A DNA stretch of 62,819 bases, taken from NCBI GenBank assembly GCA_905201285.1, contig CAJKNM010000003.1:1-62819 (forward strand), written 5' to 3'. Made by a program: the position numbers and the translations under genes. This DNA is from an uncultured Eubacteriales bacterium (lineage in GTDB: Bacteria > Bacillota > Clostridia > Monoglobales > Monoglobaceae). Under the pieces are notes generated by a model. It was not told the origin of the DNA and did no database searches. It saw only the letters and a list, made by a program, of their open reading frames with translations. Shown here piece by piece: positions 52,664-61,511 of the stretch (position 1 is the stretch's first letter; the number at the start of each line of letters is the position of its first letter).

Positions 52664-54436
52664 ATGAAAGCACACCGCCGCTTTTCTTTAAGTCTATCGA
52701 CGATAACCGTACTCTCGGTAACCGCCGCAGTAATAGCAGCGGTCTCTGTCTGTATTCTCATCTTCGGTTCAATCTATGGAAGAACCTTAAACCTCGACAC
52801 CCGTGTGAGCTCAAAACAGGCGGTAGACCAGGCTGAGCTCGCCGTCAGCAACTATTTTGATTCCATAGAAGATAAGCTTTCTCTGATAAGCGGCGTTGTT
52901 CAAAAAACACAAACCCCCGCCGAGTTAGAGGACAAAATCTCGGTCTTTACCTTTGTTCAAAACGACATATACGCCGTAACGGTTTATTCCGCTGACGGCG
53001 AAATAATAAGCTGTACCGGAAGCGGCGCAAAGCGAAAGGGTAACGGCTATAAGGACCTGTCCTTTGATAAGGAGCTGTTTGACAGCTCCGGCGATTTCGG
53101 CGGCTTTGCCGTATCGGCGCCGCACGTTCAGACCCTCTTTGAGGGCGAGTTCCCCTGGGTTGTTACTATTTCGACCAAGCTTAATGCCCCTGTTTTCGGG
53201 AACGGCGAATATATTGCTATAGACTTTATGTTCTCAGAAATAGCAAAGTACATCGACAATGTCGGCGTAGGAAGGCACGGCTATTGCTTTGTAACCGACA
53301 AAAACGGTGACATAGTATATCATCCTCAGCAACAGCTGTTATTCTCCGGGCTTAAAACCGAGAACACCGATTTAATCTCATCGCTTCCAGACGGAACACA
53401 CACCGAAAAAGGCGTGATTTATACTGCCAAATCCACAAAAGACAATTTGTGGAGGATTGTCGGTATAAGCTTCACGAACGAGCTTGCTGCAAAGCTGAGA
53501 CAGCAGATTTTTATGAGCATAATCATTTCATTCCTCTGCTGTGCATTGATTGCGCTGATTCTTCTGATTATTTACTCGCGCATAGTAACCGCCCCGGTTA
53601 AGTCAATGATACAGGCTATGAAACGATTTGAAGTCGATGCCGAGAACTTCAAATTCTCGGGCGGAACCGAATCCGTTACCGAGTTCAATGTTCTCTCGCG
53701 GTCGTTTGAACATATGTCACACAGAATCGTTCAGCTTATGGAGCGTGTTCGTTTAGAAGAAACCGAGCTGAGAAAGGCCGAGCTTAAAGCCCTTCAGGCT
53801 CAGATAAATCCACACTTTCTCTATAATACGCTTGATTCGATACAGTGGATGTGCGAACGCGGGAACACCGAATCCGCCTCTAAAATGGTTGGCGCTCTGG
53901 CACGGCTTTTCAGAATAAGCATAAGCCGCGGTCATGAGCTGATAACTATAAAAGACGAAATGCGCCATGCCGAAAATTATCTTATAATCCAAAGCTATCG
54001 TTATCGGAATCAATTCACCTATACCTTTGACGTTGACCCCGATATTAAGCATTATCTCTGTAACAAGATAACAGTTCAGCCGCTTATCGAAAACGCAATC
54101 TATCACGGAATCGACCGTCTTATCGATGAAGGCGAAATTAAAATTTCCGCTAAGACGGCAGAGGACAATGATAACGATATAGTCATCACGGTCGAGGATA
54201 ACGGCGTTGGGATGACCGATGAGCAATGTAGAAAAATCCTGCAGAAGGAACGAAGCGATTCAAGCGGAATCGGCGTAAAGAACGTAAACGACCGCTTGAA
54301 AATCTACTTCGGTGCGGACTATGGCATAACGATAAAAAGCGAACTTGATGTCGGAACAAAGGTAATCGTGAGGATTCCCAAACTAACCGAGGAGGCAGGA
54401 AAAAATGAAACACAAACAACTCCAAAAAATAATTAA
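52664..54436 (+). CDS. YesM-type sensor histidine kinase
   Basis: A 590-residue membrane kinase that phosphorylates the YesN-type regulator. N-terminal helix (about 12-35), extracellular Cache-like sensor (about 45-275), second helix (about 285-307), HAMP (about 308-365), His_kinase domain with the phospho-histidine in QINPHFLYNTLDS (about residue 385), and HATPase_c with VEDNGVGM. The ATG directly follows the regulator stop. The last 32 bases overlap the next gene, linking the kinase to the binding lipoprotein. Confidence 0.93.
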   Translation: MKAHRRFSLSLSTITVLSVTAAVIAAVSVCILIFGSIYGRTLNLDTRVSSKQAVDQAELAVSNYFDSIEDKLSLISGVVQKTQTPAELEDKISVFTFVQNDIYAVTVYSADGEIISCTGSGAKRKGNGYKDLSFDKELFDSSGDFGGFAVSAPHVQTLFEGEFPWVVTISTKLNAPVFGNGEYIAIDFMFSEIAKYIDNVGVGRHGYCFVTDKNGDIVYHPQQQLLFSGLKTENTDLISSLPDGTHTEKGVIYTAKSTKDNLWRIVGISFTNELAAKLRQQIFMSIIISFLCCALIALILLIIYSRIVTAPVKSMIQAMKRFEVDAENFKFSGGTESVTEFNVLSRSFEHMSHRIVQLMERVRLEETELRKAELKALQAQINPHFLYNTLDSIQWMCERGNTESASKMVGALARLFRISISRGHELITIKDEMRHAENYLIIQSYRYRNQFTYTFDVDPDIKHYLCNKITVQPLIENAIYHGIDRLIDEGEIKISAKTAEDNDNDIVITVEDNGVGMTDEQCRKILQKERSDSSGIGVKNVNDRLKIYFGADYGITIKSELDVGTKVIVRIPKLTEEAGKNETQTTPKNN

Positions 54437-55394
54437 GCCTATCGTCGGTTTGCTATGTCTGACCATTATCCTTTCGCTCTGCTCCTGCGCGAATTCGGAT
54501 GCTGAAAAGAAGCATATAGCGGTAATAACCAAGGCGACAGACTCGGATTTTTGGCAGAATGTCAAACGCGGAGTCGATTCCGCCGCAACAGAATACAATG
54601 TTTCCGTTACGTTTGACGGGCCGTCAAGCGAGGATGATTACGCCGCCCAAAACGAGATTATTAAAAGCGCCGTTGCCGGCGGCGCAGATGCAATCGTTCT
54701 TTCAGCGATAGATTATGAAAATTCAGTCGCTGAGGTTGACGAAGCGGCAAGGGCGGGGATTCCGACCATCATCATTGACAGCAATGTAGATTCGAGCCGA
54801 ATAAAAATGTTTATCGGCACGGATAATGTCGAAGCAGGCCGCACAGCCGGCAAGGCGGCAACCGACGGCTGCCCCGACGGAGGGCAAATCAACATAGGCC
54901 TTATAAATTATTACAAAAGCACCGATAACGGTCGCTTGCGCGAGGAGGGCTTTCGCGAATACATCGACGAAATAGAAAATGCTAAGATAATTTCTTCCGT
55001 TAATGTGGCAAGCAACGCCGAAAGCGCCACCGCGGCGGCAATATCCTTGCTGAACGAAAATCCACAGATTAACGTTTTGGTTGGATTCAACGAGTGGATG
55101 ACGCTTGGCATAGGCGAAGCCATTAAACAGCTTAATGCAAGCGAACGGGTCCGCGGAATCGGCTTTGACACAAACATCAAGTCGATTGAAAAGCTTGAAA
55201 CCGGCGAAATTGATACCCTGATTGTTCAAAACCCGTTCGCTATCGGATATCTCGGCATAAAATATGCCGCCGAGCTTATCTCCGGCGGAAATATAAAGGA
55301 AAATATAATATATACCGATGCGACAGCTGTGACAAAGGATAACCTTTTTGATAAGGATATTCAAAAGCTGATGTTTCGGTTTAATCAAGATTAA
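54405..55394 (+). CDS. sugar-binding lipoprotein, probable sensory partner of the kinase
   Basis: A 329-residue class I periplasmic-binding protein. Lipoprotein signal with lipobox LSLCSCAN (cysteine about residue 27), then ribose/galactose-type halves (HIAVITKATDSDFWQNVKR, GGADAIVLSAIDY, IPTIIIDSNV, LVGFNEWMTLGIGEAI). GAGGAGGCAGG precedes the ATG within the kinase end. It has no ABC partner of its own next to it, and the overlap with the kinase gene suggests that it presents the ligand to the kinase, as in other three-component sugar sensors. It could also feed the MglAC importer upstream. Confidence 0.88.
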   Translation: MKHKQLQKIIKPIVGLLCLTIILSLCSCANSDAEKKHIAVITKATDSDFWQNVKRGVDSAATEYNVSVTFDGPSSEDDYAAQNEIIKSAVAGGADAIVLSAIDYENSVAEVDEAARAGIPTIIIDSNVDSSRIKMFIGTDNVEAGRTAGKAATDGCPDGGQINIGLINYYKSTDNGRLREEGFREYIDEIENAKIISSVNVASNAESATAAAISLLNENPQINVLVGFNEWMTLGIGEAIKQLNASERVRGIGFDTNIKSIEKLETGEIDTLIVQNPFAIGYLGIKYAAELISGGNIKENIIYTDATAVTKDNLFDKDIQKLMFRFNQD

Positions 55395-55408
55395 AGGAGA
55401 AGATAAAA

Positions 55409-56401
55409 ATGTATGTTTTTAATGAAAAACGATATGAAAAAATGGCCTATAATCGCTGTGGAAACAGCGGACTTCTGCTTCCCGCGGTATCACTCGGGTT
55501 ATGGCATAACTTCGGCGAAACCTCGCCGTATTCCAACATGAAGGAACTTTGCTTCACCGCGTTTGACAACGGAATCACCCACTTTGACGTTGCCAATAAC
55601 TACGGCCCTGCGCCGGGCGAGGCTGAAGTGAACCTCGGTCGGATTCTCCGTGAGGAATTCTCGGGGCATCGTGATGAGCTTATCATAAGCACAAAGGCGG
55701 GGTATGAAATGTGGGACGGCCCCTACGGGAACTGGGGAAGCCGAAAATCCCTTCTTTCAAGCCTTGACCAAAGCCTCAGCCGAATGAAGCTTGACTATGT
55801 TGACATATTTTATCATCACCGTCCCGACCCCGAAACTCCTCTTGAAGAAACTATGGGGGCGCTTTCTCAGGCGGTCACAAGCGGAAAGGCTCTCTATGTC
55901 GGGCTTTCAAACTATGACGGAGAACGGTTAAAAGCTGCGTGCAGGATTCTTAACGAGCTTAAATGCCCGTTTATTATCAATCAGAACCGCTATTCGATAT
56001 TTGACCGAACAATCGAAGAGAATGGACTTAAACAAACGTCACAGGAACTCCGCCGCGGTATCATCGCGTTCAGTCCTCTCGCACAGGGAATGTTGACCGA
56101 CCGCTATTTAAACGGCGTTCCCTCAGACAGCAGGATTAAAACCGACGGCAGGTTTTTAAAAGCCTCGGCGCTGACCCCCGAGAAGCTGAATCAAATTCGT
56201 TCTCTCTCTGAGGTTGCAAAAAGGCGCGGTCAGACCCTCGCAGAAATGGCTCTTGCGTGGATTTTAAAAGACGGCGCTGTTACCTCGGTCTTAATCGGTG
56301 CGTCAAAACCTTCTCAGATTCTCGACAATATAAAGGCTCTCGATAACACCCGATTCTCACCGGAGGAGCTCAATGAAATAGATGAAATCTGTAACAAATA
56401 A
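55409..56401 (+). CDS. aldo/keto reductase, YghZ/GprA type
   Basis: NADPH-dependent carbonyl reductase, 330 residues. The N-terminus GLWHNFGE and catalytic tyrosine block DVANNYGPAPGEAE (about 48-61), with the lysine in IISTKAGYEMWDGPYG (about 90), and the histidine in YHHRPDPETP (about 127), match the YghZ group that reduces L-glyceraldehyde 3-phosphate and methylglyoxal. AAAGGAG precedes the ATG. It is the last gene of the sugar-sensing run and may detoxify or process sugar-derived aldehydes. Confidence 0.92.
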   Translation: MYVFNEKRYEKMAYNRCGNSGLLLPAVSLGLWHNFGETSPYSNMKELCFTAFDNGITHFDVANNYGPAPGEAEVNLGRILREEFSGHRDELIISTKAGYEMWDGPYGNWGSRKSLLSSLDQSLSRMKLDYVDIFYHHRPDPETPLEETMGALSQAVTSGKALYVGLSNYDGERLKAACRILNELKCPFIINQNRYSIFDRTIEENGLKQTSQELRRGIIAFSPLAQGMLTDRYLNGVPSDSRIKTDGRFLKASALTPEKLNQIRSLSEVAKRRGQTLAEMALAWILKDGAVTSVLIGASKPSQILDNIKALDNTRFSPEELNEIDEICNK

Positions 56402-56574
56402 AAAAATGGGGGCGGATGCCCCCATTGCCTAAAGGAACGAATAAAGGGGCTCTGCCCCTTTAAATCCCCGATTAATAACCCGGCAGGGGGAACGATACCC
56501 CCTACTACCGCCTCACTTATCTAAAGGGGCGAAAGTTGAGAACGGCGATGTAACAATATCTTGCTGAAAACATT

Positions 56575-56662
56575 AAAAAACCAAAATAATTTTTTCTGCG
56601 CAGTTGGGCTTGGCAACTGTATGAGCCGGGGCAAAAATTCAATAAAATTATTTTGGTTTTTC
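56575..56662 (+). repeat. intergenic repeat, copy A
   Basis: An 88-base unit bounded by an inverted repeat of about 18 bp (AAAAACCAAAATAATTTT and its complement), with an inner stem CAGTTG-ggcttgg-CAACTG. Its first 45 bases resemble, in the opposite orientation, copy B at 59825-59870. Confidence 0.7.
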
Positions 56663-56701
56663 ATATGAAATTTATATTAGGTTGAATTTTAAGTTCTATT
56701 T

Positions 56702-56734
56702 AAAAAGATGGGGGCGGATGCCCCCATCTTTTTT
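56702..56734. terminator. bidirectional terminator after the SLH beta-helix gene
   Basis: AAAAAGATGGGGGC, loop GGAT, GCCCCCATCTTTTT: strong stem with A-tract and T-tract, directly after the stop of the minus-strand SLH gene. The core is identical to the hairpin at 56406-56425 after the plus-strand reductase. Confidence 0.9.
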
Positions 56735-56735
56735 G

Positions 56736-59549
56736 TTATTTACTCCACTCGGTCTCTACACCGCTCTTGTTAAGTGTATAATTATGATCTGTTGTTGCTT
56801 CCATTACATCTACATAATACCAAGCGTTCTTATCAAGATCACTGAATTTGTTATTGTCAAGCGACTTAACATATGAAGCGTCTGCACTTCTTCCGATAAT
56901 CTTGTTTATTACAGTCATAACCTCAGCACGCGTTACATTCGCCTCAGGGCGGAATGTTCCGTCTTCATAACCGTTGATATATCCGGCTTTATTAAGCGCC
57001 ATTATGTTCTTAAAGCCCCAGTATGATGAATCAACATCGCTGAATGTTCTTGAAGCGGCCGTATCTGTGAGATTTGCGAACCTTGCTATCATTGCCGCAA
57101 ACTCACCTCTGGTGAGGTTGTTTTCCGGTTTGAAGCTTCCGTCCTCATAGCCGTTTACTACCTTCTTGCTCGCCATGAACTCTATTGCGTTAGCAGACCA
57201 TCTGTCAGCCGAAACATCATTAAACTTATCACCCGAAGCAACAACCGCGGATGCATCGTTGCTTACTCTGTAAAGGATTGTGGCAAGCTCTTCACGTGTT
57301 ATGTTTCCGTCCGGTTTAACCGTTCCGTCAGCATAGCCGTTGATATATGCGTTGTGTGACTTATGCTCAACCCCGAATATATCCTTTGTGTATGTCGGGT
57401 TTTTGTATACAGGAGTAACTTTGTCAGTATTTCTGTTATCGTCTCTTCTCTTATTCTGAACGAGAACGCTGTATGTTCCGTCAGAGTTCTTTGAAGCAAC
57501 ATATCCGTCAACACAATATTCAGATACGTCCTCACTGAATGCACCGCCGGAAATAGATATAGTTCCACCCGAATATTTTGCGGAGTTTTCTACAGTGCCA
57601 TTGAATGTACCGCCCTCTATTTTGAGTTCTCCAACAGCGGTTGTATCGGTATAGCGACCGTTCCATACGCTTTCAGATGCCAAGCTTGTAAATGTTCCGC
57701 CTTTTATTTCGGTTTTATTCCAGTTCATAATGCAAGCATATTTTTCATTTGTGAAAGTACCGTCGTTTATTGTAAGCACACCGCATTCATCAACTTTAAC
57801 AGTTTTAACGCCGCCTTTGAACGTACCGCCGTTAATGGTAAGCTTCGAGGTAACCGCAGTCGATTTGTTATTGTAATTTCCTGTTACAATGTTGCTCGAA
57901 AAATAACCTTTGTTTTCTACAGTTACACCCGAATTAATTGTTAGAGTGCCTTGGTTTGCAATTGTGTACCATGAATTTCCGCCACTATTATCCTGATCGA
58001 TACCTGTCTCTTGGCTTCTCATGAATTTACCGCCGTTTAATACTGCCGTCGCAATATCGGCATTAAACAAAGCCGCCTTTCCGTGTGACACATTATCTAC
58101 CTTACCGGTCTTAGCTGTTGAGCTGTCGGTTATAGTAAGTGTGCCATAATTCTCTATGGTGTGCTTACCCTCTTCGTTTGTAAGTGTATAACCGTTTAAG
58201 TCAAGTGTAATATTCTTACCTTCCGGAATCGTTATGCTCTCGGTAGTATTCATTAAAAGTTCTATTGTTGCCGCGTTTTCCTGGACAGCAGCAAGAGCCT
58301 CTTTAATGGTCGGGTATGGCTGTTCACCCATTTGAACAGTCTTTGTATTCTTTATAACATACTTACCGTCGGAATTTTTTTCAACCTTAAGATTTTTATC
58401 TGCAAGGTAATCCGATACATCAGTTGAGAATGTACCGCCGCTTATACTTGTTGTTGCTTTTTCTGTTTCTGTCAAGTCAGCAACCAAAATTTTTCCGTCA
58501 AAATTACCGCCGGATATTTTGAGGTTTCCGGTTCCTGTTTCCTTACTGCTGTATCCGTTATAAACAGCGAGTCCCACGCTGCCCTTTTCAAATGTACCGC
58601 CTGTAACCTCTGCATCACACCAGTTAAGCAAGGGCGCCTGATCGGCTTTTTTGAAAGTACCGCCCTTAATTATAACCTTTCCGTAGTCATCGTTCTTGAC
58701 AATATACTTACCACCGGTGAAGGTACCACCATTTATGGTAAGCGAGCGATTCGGGTCAGGTTCCGTTACAGCCGTAGTACCATCAGCCTTTTTATTACCA
58801 TCAAAGTACGGTACTTTTGTTTCTTTTCCATTCTCAGAATTTTTCTCTATTTTATACGGAGAGTAATAACCATTCGACAACAAGCTCGTAAATACGCCAT
58901 TATTATTAGCGACTACACCTTCGTTTATAGTCATCGCACCATAATTTCTTATCGTATAATATGTATTACCGCCTGTCTTATAATCGTACTTGTTCGTTTT
59001 CGAATTCAGTTCCTTAGAACCAGCTTCCTTGCTTCTGTCGAATGTACCGCCGTTTAACGTTGCGGTTGCACCCTCATAGTTAACAAGAGCCGCTTTCGTG
59101 TTTGACACGTTATCTACCTTACCGGTCTTAGCTGTTGAGCTGTCGGTTATAGTAAGTGTGTCATAATTCTCTATGGTGTGCTTACCCTCTTCGTTTGTAA
59201 GTGTATAACCATTTAAGTCAAGTGTAATATTCTTATCTTTCGGAATGGTTATGCTCTCGGTAGTATTATTTAAAAGTTTTACTTCCGTGGCAGCATCCGA
59301 AACAGCCTCAATCGCCGTTTTAAGCGAGGAATAATCTTTATCCCCGATTTGTGCAATTTTTACCTCTTCCGTATTCTCATTACCGCCTGTTGTTGCCGGA
59401 TTCGCCGGAGTTGTCGTGGTTGTTCCCGGTGTGCTGCCGCCTGCGCTGCCGCCGCCTGCGTTCTCGCCATCCGCAAAAACAGGAACCGCCATCGAAGTCA
59501 GTACCATCGCCGCAGATAAAAATGCGGCTAAAACTTTCTTTGTTTTCAT
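56736..59549 (-). CDS. SLH-domain surface protein with two long beta-repeat units
   Basis: A 937-residue exported protein. Signal peptide (1-26, ending PVFADG), a Gly/Thr/Pro-rich linker (27-62), two homologous units (about 65-400 and 405-700) each starting with IGDKDYSSLKTAIEA or MGEQPYPTIKEALAA, then ITLDLNGYTLTNEEGKHTIEN and a ladder of TLNGGTF/LTINGGTF/LKISGGNF turns typical of a beta-helix. Three SLH repeats close the protein (about 770-905). It sits on the wall, probably as an adhesin or S-layer component; no catalytic motif is seen. The two units share about 170 bases of near-identical DNA, evidence of recent duplication or conversion. Confidence 0.85.
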   Translation of the reverse strand: MKTKKVLAAFLSAAMVLTSMAVPVFADGENAGGGSAGGSTPGTTTTTPANPATTGGNENTEEVKIAQIGDKDYSSLKTAIEAVSDAATEVKLLNNTTESITIPKDKNITLDLNGYTLTNEEGKHTIENYDTLTITDSSTAKTGKVDNVSNTKAALVNYEGATATLNGGTFDRSKEAGSKELNSKTNKYDYKTGGNTYYTIRNYGAMTINEGVVANNNGVFTSLLSNGYYSPYKIEKNSENGKETKVPYFDGNKKADGTTAVTEPDPNRSLTINGGTFTGGKYIVKNDDYGKVIIKGGTFKKADQAPLLNWCDAEVTGGTFEKGSVGLAVYNGYSSKETGTGNLKISGGNFDGKILVADLTETEKATTSISGGTFSTDVSDYLADKNLKVEKNSDGKYVIKNTKTVQMGEQPYPTIKEALAAVQENAATIELLMNTTESITIPEGKNITLDLNGYTLTNEEGKHTIENYGTLTITDSSTAKTGKVDNVSHGKAALFNADIATAVLNGGKFMRSQETGIDQDNSGGNSWYTIANQGTLTINSGVTVENKGYFSSNIVTGNYNNKSTAVTSKLTINGGTFKGGVKTVKVDECGVLTINDGTFTNEKYACIMNWNKTEIKGGTFTSLASESVWNGRYTDTTAVGELKIEGGTFNGTVENSAKYSGGTISISGGAFSEDVSEYCVDGYVASKNSDGTYSVLVQNKRRDDNRNTDKVTPVYKNPTYTKDIFGVEHKSHNAYINGYADGTVKPDGNITREELATILYRVSNDASAVVASGDKFNDVSADRWSANAIEFMASKKVVNGYEDGSFKPENNLTRGEFAAMIARFANLTDTAASRTFSDVDSSYWGFKNIMALNKAGYINGYEDGTFRPEANVTRAEVMTVINKIIGRSADASYVKSLDNNKFSDLDKNAWYYVDVMEATTDHNYTLNKSGVETEWSK

Positions 59550-59600
59550 TTTTCTCGCTCCTTTTAAAATTTAAATATTATTACTTATCTATCTGTTATG

Positions 59601-59629
59601 ATTCTATCACGGATTTTTAATCCAGTCAA
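59601..59629 (-). promoter_or_regulatory. sigma-A promoter of the SLH gene with palindromic spacer
   Basis: Minus strand TTGACT, 17-base spacer, TAGAAT, about 50 bases before the ATG at 59549. The spacer begins with the inverted repeat GGATT-AAA-AATCC, a possible operator. Confidence 0.65.
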
Positions 59630-59787
59630 GAATATTACAGTATTTTACACAATTTTTGTCTATATGCCAAAAAAAGTAAGTCAATAACGTGAAAATTTTG
59701 ATAATCTGCAATATATTTTTATAGCAGACACAACTATGTAACATAACATTAATAGAATTTTAATTAAAACGCCGTCCCCTGATCTTT

Positions 59788-59870
59788 GCCCCCCTTGCCT
59801 AAAGGGGGGCTTTCGGGAAGGCCGGCAGATTGCCAAGCCAAGTGCAATGAAAAAAATATTTTGATTTTTA
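59788..59870 (-). repeat. intergenic repeat, copy B, with GC-rich hairpin
   Basis: Right part (59825-59870), read on the minus strand, matches copy A at 56575-56620: AAAATCAAAATATTTTTTTC then GCACTTGGCTTGGCAATCTG. Left part (59788-59812) is the hairpin GCCCCCC-ttgcctaaa-GGGGGGC. It overlaps the sufU stop codon and may terminate the suf transcript. The rest of 59550-59787 holds the SLH promoter and otherwise nothing I recognise. Confidence 0.6.
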
Positions 59871-60305
59871 TGATAGCCCCGCTTCGTTTTTAAGTGCCTC
59901 GGAAAGGGTCCTCCAGCCAAGCATGGCGCACTTAACCCTTGCCGGCATATGCGAAATATCGCGAAGGGCCGAAGCCTCTTCAAGGCTTTCAATTTCCTCC
60001 TCCGATGCCTCACCGCGAATCATCCGCATAAAAGTATTTCCCATTTTAACGGCTTCTTCTTTTTTCCTTCCGATAATCATTCCGAGCATAATGTCGGTCG
60101 AGGCCTGAGAAATCGCACATCCGTCGCCGACAAATGCCCCGTCGGTAATGATGTCACCGTCAATTTTAAGCTTAAGCTGAATCTCATCGCCACAGCTCGG
60201 ATTCACTCCGTCAAGCACAATATCCGCATCCGGAATATCGTGCTTAAAATCGGGGTGAATATTGTGTTCAGTCAAAATTTCATTATAAAAGCTTCTGTTT
60301 TCCAT
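59868..60305 (-). CDS. sufU: SufU-type iron-sulfur scaffold / sulfur-relay protein
   Basis: Zinc-dependent sulfurtransferase partner of SufS in Gram-positive Suf systems. 145 residues with the three conserved cysteines in NPSCGD (about 38), GCAISQAS (about 63) and VKCAMLGW (about 125), plus the Asp of the GD pair. It overlaps the end of sufS by 23 bases. Last gene of the suf run. Confidence 0.95.
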   Translation of the reverse strand: MENRSFYNEILTEHNIHPDFKHDIPDADIVLDGVNPSCGDEIQLKLKIDGDIITDGAFVGDGCAISQASTDIMLGMIIGRKKEEAVKMGNTFMRMIRGEASEEEIESLEEASALRDISHMPARVKCAMLGWRTLSEALKNEAGLS

Positions 60306-61509
60306 AGCCCATACGCTCCCTTACAGTCGAAATACTCTCTAAAAACTTGTCCGCATCCTCTTTTGTGTTATAGAATGCAAAGCTTGCACGAACCGTTGCG
60401 CGATAGCCGAGGTGCTTCAAAAGCGGCTGTGCGCAATGGTGTCCCGCTCTGACGGCAACTCCGTCAGATGCCAAAATCTCGCTTATATCATGCGGATGAA
60501 CGTCATCAACGGTAAAGGTTATGATTCCGTTGTGTTCCTCCGCCTTATCCGAGCCGATTATGTTTATTCCTTCGATTTCTCTCATTCGGTCAAACGCATA
60601 CCCCGACACATCAAGCTCACACCTGTGAATTTCGTCAAAGCCGATACCCTTCACATAGTCTATCGCGGCGCTCAAACCGACCGCACCGGCCGCATTGACC
60701 GTTCCCGCTTCAAACTTATGCGGAAGCTCGGCATATACCGCCGAATTGCGTGTTACTGACTCTATCATCTCGCCGCCTGTGAGAAACGGCGGCATTTTGT
60801 TGAGCAGTTCCTCTCTTCCGTAAAGCACGCCTATCCCCATAGGGCCATAGAGCTTGTGCCCCGAAAACGCAAAAAAGTCAACGCCGAGCTCGGTCACGTT
60901 TACAGGAATATGCGGTGTGCTCTGCGCCCCGTCCGCAACCATTACTGCTCCGTTTTTATGCGCCATTTCCGCAATTTCGCGTATCGGATATTCACGGCCG
61001 AGAATGTTTGACACCTGGGTCACCGCAACTATTTTTGTCTTATCATTAATCAATGCTTCAACCTTATTCAGATCAAGCCTCCCGTCGCTTTCACATTCAA
61101 TAAATTTAAGTTTCGCCCCTGTCTGCCTACAGACCATCTGCCACGGAAGGAGGTCGCTGTGATGTTCCATAATCGAAACGAGAACCTCATCACCCTCCGT
61201 AACATTTGAAAGGCCATAACTGTACGCGATGAGATTTATGCTTTCCGTTGTATTTCTGGTGAAGATTATTTCTTCGGGATGTGCCGCACCGATAAACTTT
61301 TGAACCGCCCGCCGCGAATTCTCATAATCCTCGGTCGCCTCTACACTGAGTTCATAGATTCCTCTGAGAGGGTTTGCGTTGTGCCTTTGATAAAAACCGT
61401 TCACCGCGTCAAGCACAGTCCGGGGTCTTTGCGCCGTTGCCGCGTTATCTATATATACGGTCGGGTCCTGCATAAGAAGCGGAAAATCTTTTTTATAATT
61501 CTTCTGCAT
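60283..61509 (-). CDS. sufS: cysteine desulfurase SufS
   Basis: PLP enzyme that takes sulfur from cysteine for Fe-S cluster assembly. 408 residues. PLP lysine in FAFSGHKLYGPMGIG (about 222-236) and catalytic cysteine in VRAGHHCAQPLL (about 360), in the class II context. The N-terminal YIDNAATAQRP is typical. It starts two bases after sufD and is coupled with sufU. Confidence 0.96.
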   Translation of the reverse strand: MQKNYKKDFPLLMQDPTVYIDNAATAQRPRTVLDAVNGFYQRHNANPLRGIYELSVEATEDYENSRRAVQKFIGAAHPEEIIFTRNTTESINLIAYSYGLSNVTEGDEVLVSIMEHHSDLLPWQMVCRQTGAKLKFIECESDGRLDLNKVEALINDKTKIVAVTQVSNILGREYPIREIAEMAHKNGAVMVADGAQSTPHIPVNVTELGVDFFAFSGHKLYGPMGIGVLYGREELLNKMPPFLTGGEMIESVTRNSAVYAELPHKFEAGTVNAAGAVGLSAAIDYVKGIGFDEIHRCELDVSGYAFDRMREIEGINIIGSDKAEEHNGIITFTVDDVHPHDISEILASDGVAVRAGHHCAQPLLKHLGYRATVRASFAFYNTKEDADKFLESISTVRERMGYGKQKLL

Positions 61510-61511
61510 CG

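Larger units (their letters stand above)
56402..56735. other. 334-base intergenic region with a series of hairpins and a repeat copy
   Basis: Contains, in order: the 20-base hairpin ATGGGGGC-GGAT-GCCCCCAT (56406-56425); AAGGGGC-TCT-GCCCCTT near 56445-56461; AGGGGG-AACGATA-CCCCCT near 56485-56503; the large inverted repeat at 56575-56662; and a second copy of the first hairpin (56708-56727). No gene is seen. The word TTGCCTAAAGG here recurs at 59795-59805 on the other side of the SLH gene. Confidence 0.7.

Noticed and set aside
58087..59275. Near-identical direct repeats as ends of a mobile element
   Set aside because: Both copies are in the same frame of one continuous gene and encode equivalent parts of two protein repeats.
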